From positions 4,233,733-4,297,732 of the forward strand of contig NZ_JALKFS010000005.1 of NCBI RefSeq assembly GCF_023051145.1: 64,000 bases of DNA, given 5' to 3'. How positions within the stretch are numbered: the stretch's first letter is position 1; the number at the start of each line of letters is the position of its first letter. Below the pieces are notes generated by a model. It had not been told where the DNA came from. It searched no databases and worked only from the letters and a program-made list of their open reading frames with translations. The position numbers and the translations under genes are program-made. This DNA is from Williamsia sp. DF01-3 (lineage in GTDB: Bacteria > Actinomycetota > Actinomycetes > Mycobacteriales > Mycobacteriaceae). Shown piece by piece: positions 32,226 through 39,861 of this stretch.

Positions 32226-33214
32226 TGCTGCCCCGGCCGCTGGACCCGCTGCACTCGTTCAAGTTCAAGACCGCGGTTGTGGTCGGTTGCGCACTGTTCA
32301 CCTCGAGCGTGTCCTTCTGGATCACCGCGCAGTGGCAGTTCCGGTACGCCTTGCTGATGGCACTGCTCGTCGCGATTGTCGTCACGTTTGTGCTCGCCCA
32401 CGGGATGACGTCTCCGCTGCGCGAGATGACGGGGGCGGTGCGCCGGATGTCCCGCGGCGACTACACCGCCCGCGTCCGAGCGACGTCTCGCGACGAGATC
32501 GGCACGCTGGCAACGGCTTTCAATCAGATGGCCGATGACCTCGCCGGGGAGGACCGCTATCGCCGCGAGGTCATCGGAAATGTCGCCCACGAGTTGCGGA
32601 CACCGGTCGCCGCACTGCACGCAGTGCTGGAGAACATGGTCGACGGCGTGCGAACGCCGGACCAGGAGACCCTCGAACTGGCGCTCTCGCAGACGGACCG
32701 GCTGGGACGGCTGATCACCGAGTTGCTGGACCTGTCCCGGATCGAAGGCGGGGTCGCCCAGCTCGACCACCAGCGCATCGATCTCACATGCTTCGCCGAG
32801 ACCGCCGTCGCCGAATGCCGGCTCCGCTCACCGGGCGACGTCTCGTTTGCGATCGACGTAGCGGCCGGCCTCCACGTTCACGCCGACGAGGGCCGTCTGC
32901 ACCAGGTGCTCGCCAATCTCCTCGACAACGCGGCCCGCCACTCCCCGCCCGGCGGCGTCGTGGAGGTCAGTGCCTGGCCGGAGGGCGAGGTGATTGTCAT
33001 CGACGTGGCCGACCAGGGCCCGGGTATCGCGCCCGCCGAGCGACTGCGCATCTTCGAGCGGTTCAGTCGAGGCGGATCACGCGACGGCGGAACAGGTCTG
33101 GGTCTGGCCATCGCCCAGTGGGTGATCACACTGCACGCCGGCGACATCGGTGTGGTCGACGACCCTGAGGGATGCCGGATCCGGATCCGCCTACCGCTCG
33201 TGCCCGCCGACTGA
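32222..33214 (+). CDS. Sensor histidine kinase
   Basis: 330 residues. Two membrane helices (about 17-37 and 42-60) with almost no extracytoplasmic loop, then HAMP (60-112), dimerisation domain with His123 in AHELRTP, and an ATPase domain with N box LLDNAARHS, G boxes DQGPGIA and GTGLGLAIA. The tiny external loop suggests sensing within the membrane rather than of a soluble ligand. Starts GTG at 32222 overlapping the regulator stop; an ATG follows as second codon. Confidence 0.95.
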   Translation: MMLPRPLDPLHSFKFKTAVVVGCALFTSSVSFWITAQWQFRYALLMALLVAIVVTFVLAHGMTSPLREMTGAVRRMSRGDYTARVRATSRDEIGTLATAFNQMADDLAGEDRYRREVIGNVAHELRTPVAALHAVLENMVDGVRTPDQETLELALSQTDRLGRLITELLDLSRIEGGVAQLDHQRIDLTCFAETAVAECRLRSPGDVSFAIDVAAGLHVHADEGRLHQVLANLLDNAARHSPPGGVVEVSAWPEGEVIVIDVADQGPGIAPAERLRIFERFSRGGSRDGGTGLGLAIAQWVITLHAGDIGVVDDPEGCRIRIRLPLVPAD

Positions 33215-33292
33215 CGACTGCTGGAACGCGCACACCATCGCCGCAGATCGCGGCACCATTTTGATCCATCGTCTCCGAGAGGTGCTACACCC

Positions 33293-34813
33293 ATGCCCAA
33301 AACCGACAGTTCGGATACTCCGCAGGCTTACCAATCGGTGGTGCTGACCAAGGAACCGGTCAAGGTCCGCCGGGTCACCCTCTCCACGTCGTTGCCTGGG
33401 GCCGCGCCCGCGAAAGTCGTTGGGGCAGTTGCCGTCACCACGGTACTGGCGATGGCGTTGGTGCCGACCGACGCGATCGGGATCGGCATCGCATTGACCG
33501 GCGTCGCGGTGCTGGCAGCCGTCTTCACCGCGTCGCCCGAGCGGCCCACCGTGCCCGAGCTGATCACCGCCGCCGGCATCGTTGCACTACTACTCGTCTC
33601 GGGATGGCGCAGCGCCGGATGGCTGGCCGCAGTCTGCACGGCCATCGCGATCCTGGCCACGGGGACGCTCGTTGTCGGCGCCCGGACCATTCGCGAGATG
33701 GCCGCAGCCGTCGTCGCGCCGATCGTCGCGGTCGTCCCGACCGCCGCGTGGTTGGGGCGCGGTATCGCCGATGGCGCACGGGACCGTCCGGTGAAGAACC
33801 TGGGGGCCATACTCCAGGTCGCAGTGGTGACAGTGGTGCTCCTGGTGGTGTTCGGCGCCCTGTTCGCCGGCGCCGACGCGACGTTCGAGTCGTTGTTGAG
33901 CACGGTGTTGCCGGACGTCGGCGACACCGAGGTGGGCCCCAGCGTTGTCCTCGGTCTTGTCATCGGAGGAGTCACCGCGATCGGGATCTACCTGCGCTAC
34001 GCCCGGCCACGCCTGACTGACCGGTCGCCGCGCACGTCGACCGAACCGTGGATGTGGGCAGTTCCCACCGGCACCGTGCTCGTCTTGTACATCGCCTTCC
34101 TGATCACCCAGGCGCGGGCGATGTTCGGCGGTGACGACTACGTGCAGGAGACGGCGGGACTGACCTACGCGGACTACGCGCGCACCGGATTCTGGCAACT
34201 CTTCGCCGTCACGGCACTGACCATCCTGGTGGTGTCGATCGCCTGGCAACGCGCGGACCGCAGCACGTCCGCCGGGCGGGTACTGACGCGGACGATCCTC
34301 GGCGGACTCTGCATCGCGGCGCTTGCCGTCGTGGCTTCGGCGTTGCACCGGATGGACCTCTACATGGACACCTTCGGCGCCACCCGGCTGCGCGTCGGTG
34401 TGATGGCGACAGAGCTGTGGCTCGGAGCCGTCCTCGTCGCCCTGATCATTGCCGGCGCCGGCCTCGGCACCCGCCAATTGCCAAGAGCTCTAGGGTTTCT
34501 CACCATGGTCGCCGCATTGTCGTTCGCGGCCTACAACCCGGACGAACGGATCGCCCAGGCCAACGTCGACCGCTTCGAGCGAACCGGAAAGGTCGATCTG
34601 ATCTATCTGACGAACCTGTCCCCCGACGCCACCGAAGCGCTGCTGGGGCTGCCCGTCGACCTTCAGGAGTGCGTCCTGCGTGGCATCGGGCGCGACCTTG
34701 CGGACGAACACGGACCCACGGCATTCAATGTGGGACGCCACCAGGCACGCGAAGCACTCGAAGGCCGCGAGTCAGGTTCTGCCGCTGCCCCGGTCAGCTG
34801 CGCGCCGCGCTAA
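33293..34813 (+). CDS. Multi-spanning membrane protein, DUF4173/DUF4153-like
   Basis: 506 residues with about ten or more hydrophobic helices between residues 40 and 420 and a soluble C-terminus. The stretch TYADYARTGFWQL, then MDLYMDTFGATRLRV and later NPDERIAQANVDRFERTGKVDLIYLTNLS, matches the conserved core of the DUF4173 family as I remember it. Function of the family is unknown. It lies 78 bases after the kinase gene with GAGAGGTG before its start, and so probably belongs with the two-component system, a common arrangement in actinobacteria. Confidence 0.85.
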   Translation: MPKTDSSDTPQAYQSVVLTKEPVKVRRVTLSTSLPGAAPAKVVGAVAVTTVLAMALVPTDAIGIGIALTGVAVLAAVFTASPERPTVPELITAAGIVALLLVSGWRSAGWLAAVCTAIAILATGTLVVGARTIREMAAAVVAPIVAVVPTAAWLGRGIADGARDRPVKNLGAILQVAVVTVVLLVVFGALFAGADATFESLLSTVLPDVGDTEVGPSVVLGLVIGGVTAIGIYLRYARPRLTDRSPRTSTEPWMWAVPTGTVLVLYIAFLITQARAMFGGDDYVQETAGLTYADYARTGFWQLFAVTALTILVVSIAWQRADRSTSAGRVLTRTILGGLCIAALAVVASALHRMDLYMDTFGATRLRVGVMATELWLGAVLVALIIAGAGLGTRQLPRALGFLTMVAALSFAAYNPDERIAQANVDRFERTGKVDLIYLTNLSPDATEALLGLPVDLQECVLRGIGRDLADEHGPTAFNVGRHQAREALEGRESGSAAAPVSCAPR

Positions 34814-34829
34814 CTTACTCGCCGGTAAG
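34814..34829 (+). promoter_or_regulatory. TetR-like operator before the hotdog gene
   Basis: CTTAC-TCGCCG-GTAAG, a 16-base inverted repeat between the stop of the membrane-protein gene (34813) and the start at 34838. It resembles operators of lipid-related TetR repressors in actinobacteria (TTAC...GTAA). No regulator is encoded next to it. Confidence 0.45.
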
Positions 34830-34837
34830 ATGCCGTC

Positions 34838-35332
34838 ATGACATCTTCCGTCCAGCCCCCTCGAAGCAGCCCCACCCACCGTTTCCGTCAGAAGCTCCCC
34901 GCAGGCCGGCTGGGCTCGGTGCTGTTCTCGATCGGGATGTGTGTGCGGGTCCCCTACTTCGCGACCATCGTCCCGTTCGTGAAGACGATGGAGCCCGGCA
35001 GATGCGAGGTCGTCGCGCCGAAGTGGTTCGGCGTCCACAACCACCTCGGCACGTTCCACGCCATCGCGGCGTGCAATCTCGCCGAGGTCGCGATGGGAAT
35101 GCTGATGGAGGCCACCGTGCCCAGCACGCACCGCTGGATCCCGAAAGGGATGGAGAGTCGCTACCTCGCCAAGGCCACCACCGGTCTGCATGCGGTCGCG
35201 ACGCTGTCCGAGCCGGTCGACTTCGCGGCATTGACCGAGGGATGCGAGGTGCCGGTGGACATCTCGATCACCGACCGCGACGGCGTCGAAGTGGTCCACT
35301 GCACCATCACCACCTGGGTGACGCCGTCATGA
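34838..35332 (+). CDS. Hotdog-fold protein, DUF4442 / PaaI-like thioesterase
   Basis: 164 residues. The pattern of the DUF4442 hotdog family is visible: RVPYFATIVPFVKTMEPGRCEV, then NHLGTFHAIAACNLAEVAMG with the acidic residue on the central helix, then KGMESRYLAKATTGL. Family members are thought to be acyl-CoA thioesterases or acyl-binding proteins. No ribosome site is obvious, only 24 bases separate it from the gene before, and an operator-like repeat fills that gap, so it may have its own regulated, nearly leaderless promoter. Confidence 0.85.
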   Translation: MTSSVQPPRSSPTHRFRQKLPAGRLGSVLFSIGMCVRVPYFATIVPFVKTMEPGRCEVVAPKWFGVHNHLGTFHAIAACNLAEVAMGMLMEATVPSTHRWIPKGMESRYLAKATTGLHAVATLSEPVDFAALTEGCEVPVDISITDRDGVEVVHCTITTWVTPS

Positions 35333-35388
35333 ACCTCGGGTGACCACTTCTGGCGTTCCTTCGCCGTGCCGACTGCCGATATTGGTCT

Positions 35389-35400
35389 TAGGCTTCTCAA
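35389..35400 (+). promoter_or_regulatory. Possible leaderless promoter of the GCS2-ATP-grasp operon
   Basis: TAGGCT at 35389-35394 fits an actinobacterial -10 (TAnnnT) and would start transcription at or next to the ATG at 35401. No clear ribosome site precedes that ATG. The -35 is not recognisable. Confidence 0.4.
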
Positions 35401-38052
35401 ATGAACGGTCAGCCGCGGAATATCGGGGTGGAAGAGGAGTTCCACCTCGTCGACCTCCGCACCCGCCGGTTGACTCCACGGGCACCTGAACTGCTCGAGG
35501 CCCTGCCGCATACGGGTGGCTATGTGGAGGAATTGCAACGCTGTGTCATCGAGGTGAACAGTGCTGTGTTCAGCAGGCTTTCGTCGTTACGTGATGATCT
35601 GCGTGAGCATCGTGCGGTCTTGGCGGACACGGCCCGCGAACTCGGGATCGGGGTGGTGGCCGCGGGCGCCATGCCTCTGGCGGTCCCCACCGAACTACAG
35701 GTCACCGAGACCCCGCGCTACCGCCAGATGCTGGCCGACTACCAACTCCTCGCCCGGGAACAGCTCATCTGCGGAACCCAGGTCCACGTCGATGTCGCTG
35801 ATCGCGACCAGGCGGTCCAGGTTGCGTGGCGACTGTCGCCTCACGTGCCGACCTTGCTGGCGCTGTCCGCGAGTTCACCGTTCTGGGCCGACGGTACCGA
35901 CACCGGCTATGCCAGCTCACGCACACTTGTCTGGCAACGTTGGCCCACCACGGGCCCATTTCTCCGTCTCGATTCCGCCGCTCACTATGACGCCGAGATC
36001 CAACGCCTGATCGACACCGGAGTCATCACCGACCCGGGAATGGTCTATTACGACGTGCGGCCCTCGGCGAGGCAGCCGACACTCGAACTCCGGGTCTGCG
36101 ACAGCTGTCCCTCCGTCGACACCGTCGCGCTCGTCGCCGGCCTGTTCCGGGCATTGGTGCAGCACGAGATCACGGCCATGGCCCACGGCGAACCCGGCGT
36201 CGAGGTGTCGCCCACGATCTATCGGGCGGCGTTGTGGCAGGCTGCGCGGTCGGGCTTGGAGGCAGACCTCGTCGACATGGTCGCCGCCAAACCGCGTCCG
36301 GCCGAGGACATGGTGCGCGAACTGGCGTCGATGCTGCAGCCGGAACTGGAGTCCTGCGGCGACTGGGAGACGGTCACCGAGCTCATCGATCAGGCGATCG
36401 GTGTCGGCAGTTCGTCGGCCAGGCAACGACGTGCGCTGCGGCGGCGTGGACATCTGTCGGACGTGGTGGACAGTCTGATCACCGAGACCGCCGGCGCTGC
36501 CCCACCCCCGCCGACAGTCGCCGACCCCGCCAACCCGATGCTCCACAGCTACAACACACGGCACGACAATCCACAACACGACAATCCACAACCCGACCTC
36601 TACGACGAGGTGTTCGACGCCGACGGCCGGGTACGGGGCGCATACCGCGGGGTCATCGACACTCTGACCACCCTGGGCCCGGTCACCCTGCGCAACCGGC
36701 AACATCACATGGAGAGCGAGCAGAGCGCGGGCGGGATGACCTTCCGGGTCAGCGGCCAGGACCGGGCACAGATCTTCTCCCTCGACGCGGTGCCGCGGAT
36801 CATCGAGGCCGATACCTGGGGGCGGGTGTCGAAGGGGCTGCGCCAGCGCGCCCTCGCCCTCAACGCCTTCCTCCTGGACGTCTACGGCGACCAGCAGATC
36901 ATCTCCGAAGGCGTCATCCCGCCTGAGATCCTGGACCGGGCCCCTGGGTACCGAAGCGCAGGCAATGCCCCACGGTGGCAACGGGTTCGGACCCACATCT
37001 GCGGGACCGATCTGGTGTCGACCGGACCGGGCGAGTTCTGTGTCCTGGAGGACAACCTGCGGGTGCCCTCGGGCGTCGCCTACGCGATCACCAACCGCGC
37101 TCTGATGACCCGGTTCCTCGGCGAGATCAGGTGTCACGACGAGATCCTGCCGGTCGACACCATGCCGCAGATGATCGCCGAGACGCTGGACGCCGCGCGT
37201 CCACCACGCGGCGATCCGAACGGCGCGATCGTGGTCCTGAGCGTCGGGTGGGAGGACTCGGCGTGGTTCGAGCACACGATGATCGCCGAACGCGCCGGGC
37301 TGGCCGTGGTGGACGCCGGCGACCTACGTGGTGACGGTAACCGGATCGTGGCGCGGATCCACGGCAAGGACGTGCCGCTCAGCGTCATCTACGCCCGCAT
37401 GGACGAGGACATGCTGCTCTCGTCGACAGGATCCGATGGTGCACCTCTGCGGCACCCGTTCCTCCGGGCGCTCGGAGCCGGAACGCTCGCGATCGCCAAC
37501 GCGCTCGGCAACGGGATCGCCGACGACAAGGCCGTGTACGCATTCGTCCCAGCGATGATCCGGTATTACCTGGGCGAGGAGCCGGCGATCGACCAGATCC
37601 CCACCTGGCTGTGTGCCGAGCGCGATCAGCGCGACCACGTGCTCTCCCGCCTGGACGAGATGGTCGTGAAACCGATCGACGGCCTCGGCGGCTCAGGGGT
37701 GATGATCGGACCCGAGGCCACCGAACAGGAGCTGGCCGAGCGGCGCAAAGACCTGATCGGGCACCCGGAAAGGTTTGTCGCACAAGACGTTGTCCGGCTG
37801 TCCACCCACCCGACGTTCGACGGTCAGGGGCTCTACCCGCACCACGTGGACCTACGTGCGTTCGTTCATCTACGGGCCGACGGGGAGGGCAACGTCTCGG
37901 CTCACATGGCGCCGGCGGCCCTCACCAGGGTCGCCCCCTCGGGCAGCATGATCGTCAACTCTTCCCGTGGCGGAGGCGGCAAGGACACGTGGATTCTCAC
38001 CGGAGAGTCGCGGGACCATGGCTGCCCGCAGACCCCAACGGAAAGGCGGTAG
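35401..38052 (+). CDS. Fusion of a GCS2-type carboxylate-amine ligase and a circularly permuted type 2 ATP-grasp enzyme
   Basis: 883 residues. Residues about 5-365 are a glutamate-cysteine ligase family 2 (YbdK-like) domain: IGVEEEFHLVD, GTQVHVDVADRDQAV and the late motif LELRVCDSCPSVDTVALV. A linker (about 366-400) contains a duplicated HDNPQ repeat. Residues about 400-870 are a circularly permuted ATP-grasp domain (YDEVFDADGRVRGAYRG, VGWEDSAWFEH, VVKPIDGLGGSGVMIG). Both halves form amide bonds from carboxylates using ATP, so the protein may make a dipeptide in two steps or ligate two groups. Three bases separate its stop from the AsnO-like gene. It most likely supplies the acid that the next enzyme amidates. 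Confidence 0.9.
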   Translation: MNGQPRNIGVEEEFHLVDLRTRRLTPRAPELLEALPHTGGYVEELQRCVIEVNSAVFSRLSSLRDDLREHRAVLADTARELGIGVVAAGAMPLAVPTELQVTETPRYRQMLADYQLLAREQLICGTQVHVDVADRDQAVQVAWRLSPHVPTLLALSASSPFWADGTDTGYASSRTLVWQRWPTTGPFLRLDSAAHYDAEIQRLIDTGVITDPGMVYYDVRPSARQPTLELRVCDSCPSVDTVALVAGLFRALVQHEITAMAHGEPGVEVSPTIYRAALWQAARSGLEADLVDMVAAKPRPAEDMVRELASMLQPELESCGDWETVTELIDQAIGVGSSSARQRRALRRRGHLSDVVDSLITETAGAAPPPPTVADPANPMLHSYNTRHDNPQHDNPQPDLYDEVFDADGRVRGAYRGVIDTLTTLGPVTLRNRQHHMESEQSAGGMTFRVSGQDRAQIFSLDAVPRIIEADTWGRVSKGLRQRALALNAFLLDVYGDQQIISEGVIPPEILDRAPGYRSAGNAPRWQRVRTHICGTDLVSTGPGEFCVLEDNLRVPSGVAYAITNRALMTRFLGEIRCHDEILPVDTMPQMIAETLDAARPPRGDPNGAIVVLSVGWEDSAWFEHTMIAERAGLAVVDAGDLRGDGNRIVARIHGKDVPLSVIYARMDEDMLLSSTGSDGAPLRHPFLRALGAGTLAIANALGNGIADDKAVYAFVPAMIRYYLGEEPAIDQIPTWLCAERDQRDHVLSRLDEMVVKPIDGLGGSGVMIGPEATEQELAERRKDLIGHPERFVAQDVVRLSTHPTFDGQGLYPHHVDLRAFVHLRADGEGNVSAHMAPAALTRVAPSGSMIVNSSRGGGGKDTWILTGESRDHGCPQTPTERR
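36562..36591 (+). repeat. 15-base in-frame tandem duplication in the fusion linker
   Basis: Two exact copies of CACGACAATCCACAA, encoding HDNPQ twice, exactly between the two enzyme domains. Length variation here would change only the linker. Confidence 0.85.
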
Positions 38053-38055
38053 CGA

Positions 38056-39861
38056 ATGTGCGGCATCAGCGGGGAGATCACCTGGGGCGGTGAGCGGCCC
38101 GATCTCGCGGCCGTCGCAGCCATGACCGAGACGATGACCGCTCGCGGACCCGACGGCGAGGGTGCCTACCTCCACCGCAACGTGGCCCTCGGGCACCGGC
38201 GACTGGAGATCATCGATCTGTCCGGCCGAGGTGCACAACCCATGGTCGACACCGCTCTGGGTCTGTCGCTGGTGTTCAACGGCTGCATCTACAACTATCG
38301 CGAGCTGCGCGATGAACTCGCGGGCCACGGCTACTCCTTCTTCTCGACCGCCGACAGTGAGGTGATCCTCAAGGCGTTCCACCGCTGGGGCGCCGACTGC
38401 GTCCAGCATTTCAAGGGCATGTTCGCGTTCGCGATCGTCAACACCGACACCGGTGAACTGACGCTGGCCCGCGATCGCCTCGGCATCAAACCCCTGTACA
38501 TCAGCGAGACGGCGTCGCGGCTGCGCTTCGCATCGTCCATCCCGGCACTGCTGCGCGCCGGTGGCGTCGACACCTCGATCGATCGCGTCGCGTTGCACCA
38601 CTACTTCACGTTCCATTCGGTGGTGCCCGCGCCGCACACCATGTATGCCGGTGTCCGCAAGTTGCCGCCCGCCACGGTCCGCACCATCACAGCCGACGGC
38701 ACATCCACCGAAAAGCGTTACTGGGAGCCGGTTTTCGAGCCTCATCCCGATCGCCTGAATTGGGACGAGGCGCAATGGGGCGAAGCCCTGATCGACTCCC
38801 TGCGGGTGGCGGTACGCCGGCGGATGGTCGCCGACGTCCCGGTCGGCGTGCTGCTCTCGGGCGGTATCGACTCGTCCCTGGTCGTCGCGCTGCTCGCCGA
38901 GCAGGGACAACGCGACCTCGCGACGTTCAGCATCGGATTCGACTCGGCCGGTGGCGAATCCGGTGACGAGTACGAGTACTCCGACCTCATCGCGAGCACG
39001 TTCAGAACCGACCACCACAAGATCCACATCGGCACCGACCGTCTGCTCCCCGCCATTCCAGGCACCGTCGCGGCGATGAGCGAGCCGATGGTCAGCCACG
39101 ATTGCGTGGCGTTTTATCTGTTGTCCCAGGAGGTCAGCAAGTCGATCAAGGTGGTGCAGTCCGGACAGGGCGCCGACGAGATCCTCGGCGGCTACGACTG
39201 GTATCCGCCCCTGGAGAACACTCCGCGCGAGGATGTCACGAAGGCATACGCCTCGGTGTTCTTCGACCGTTCACACCACGAGCTGAACACGTTGTTGCGC
39301 AGCGACTATCGCCTGGACCACGACCCCAGTTGGCAGTTCGCCTCCGAGCACCAGAACGCGCCGGGTGCCGCCACCGCCGTCGACGCGGCCCTGCGACTCG
39401 ACACCACCGTGATGCTGGTCGACGACCCCGTCAAACGCGTCGACTCGATGACCATGGCATGGGGTCTGGAAGGTCGCGTCCCTTTCCTCGATCACGAGTT
39501 CGTCGAGCTCGCGGCCACGTGCCCACCGGGGCTCAAACTGGCGCACGGCGGCAAAGGGGTGCTCAAGGAGGCCAGCCGCACCCTGTTGCCTGCTGAGGTC
39601 ATCGACCGCACGAAGGGCTATTTCCCCGTCCCCGGCATCCGCCACCTGGACGGTGGAGTCCTCGACCTGGTCACCGACACCTTGCGCGCCGAGTCGGCGC
39701 ATCGCCGCGCGTTGTACGAAGACGACGCCATCGCCGCACTGCTGGCCACCCCGAATCGGACTCGCACCACCCTGGGCTCGAACGCGCTGTGGCAGGTCGC
39801 CATGCTGGAGATGTGGCTACAGAGCATGGAGTCGATGACAGGCACGCCGGGGTCGAGGTGA
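38056..39861 (+). CDS. Asparagine synthase-like amidotransferase, resembling AsnO (N-acetylglutaminylglutamine amidotransferase)
   Basis: 601 residues. Class II glutaminase with Cys2 (MCGISGEI) and FNGCIYNYREL; synthase domain with PP-loop SGGIDSS near residue 271 and later GQGADEILGGYDWYP and LEGRVPFLDHEFVE. The ADSEVILKAFHRWG and GVRKLPPATV stretches resemble AsnO of the proteobacterial N-acetylglutaminylglutamine amide (osmolyte) pathway more than housekeeping AsnB. It should move ammonia from Gln to an adenylated carboxylate, perhaps of a glutamine dipeptide made by the upstream fusion enzyme. Its TGA overlaps the GTG of the peptidase gene. Confidence 0.85.
   Translation: MCGISGEITWGGERPDLAAVAAMTETMTARGPDGEGAYLHRNVALGHRRLEIIDLSGRGAQPMVDTALGLSLVFNGCIYNYRELRDELAGHGYSFFSTADSEVILKAFHRWGADCVQHFKGMFAFAIVNTDTGELTLARDRLGIKPLYISETASRLRFASSIPALLRAGGVDTSIDRVALHHYFTFHSVVPAPHTMYAGVRKLPPATVRTITADGTSTEKRYWEPVFEPHPDRLNWDEAQWGEALIDSLRVAVRRRMVADVPVGVLLSGGIDSSLVVALLAEQGQRDLATFSIGFDSAGGESGDEYEYSDLIASTFRTDHHKIHIGTDRLLPAIPGTVAAMSEPMVSHDCVAFYLLSQEVSKSIKVVQSGQGADEILGGYDWYPPLENTPREDVTKAYASVFFDRSHHELNTLLRSDYRLDHDPSWQFASEHQNAPGAATAVDAALRLDTTVMLVDDPVKRVDSMTMAWGLEGRVPFLDHEFVELAATCPPGLKLAHGGKGVLKEASRTLLPAEVIDRTKGYFPVPGIRHLDGGVLDLVTDTLRAESAHRRALYEDDAIAALLATPNRTRTTLGSNALWQVAMLEMWLQSMESMTGTPGSR

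Noticed and set aside
35917-37275. 452-residue open frame on the minus strand
   Set aside because: Antisense to the GCS2-ATP-grasp gene, His/Arg/Val-rich composition typical of a shadow.
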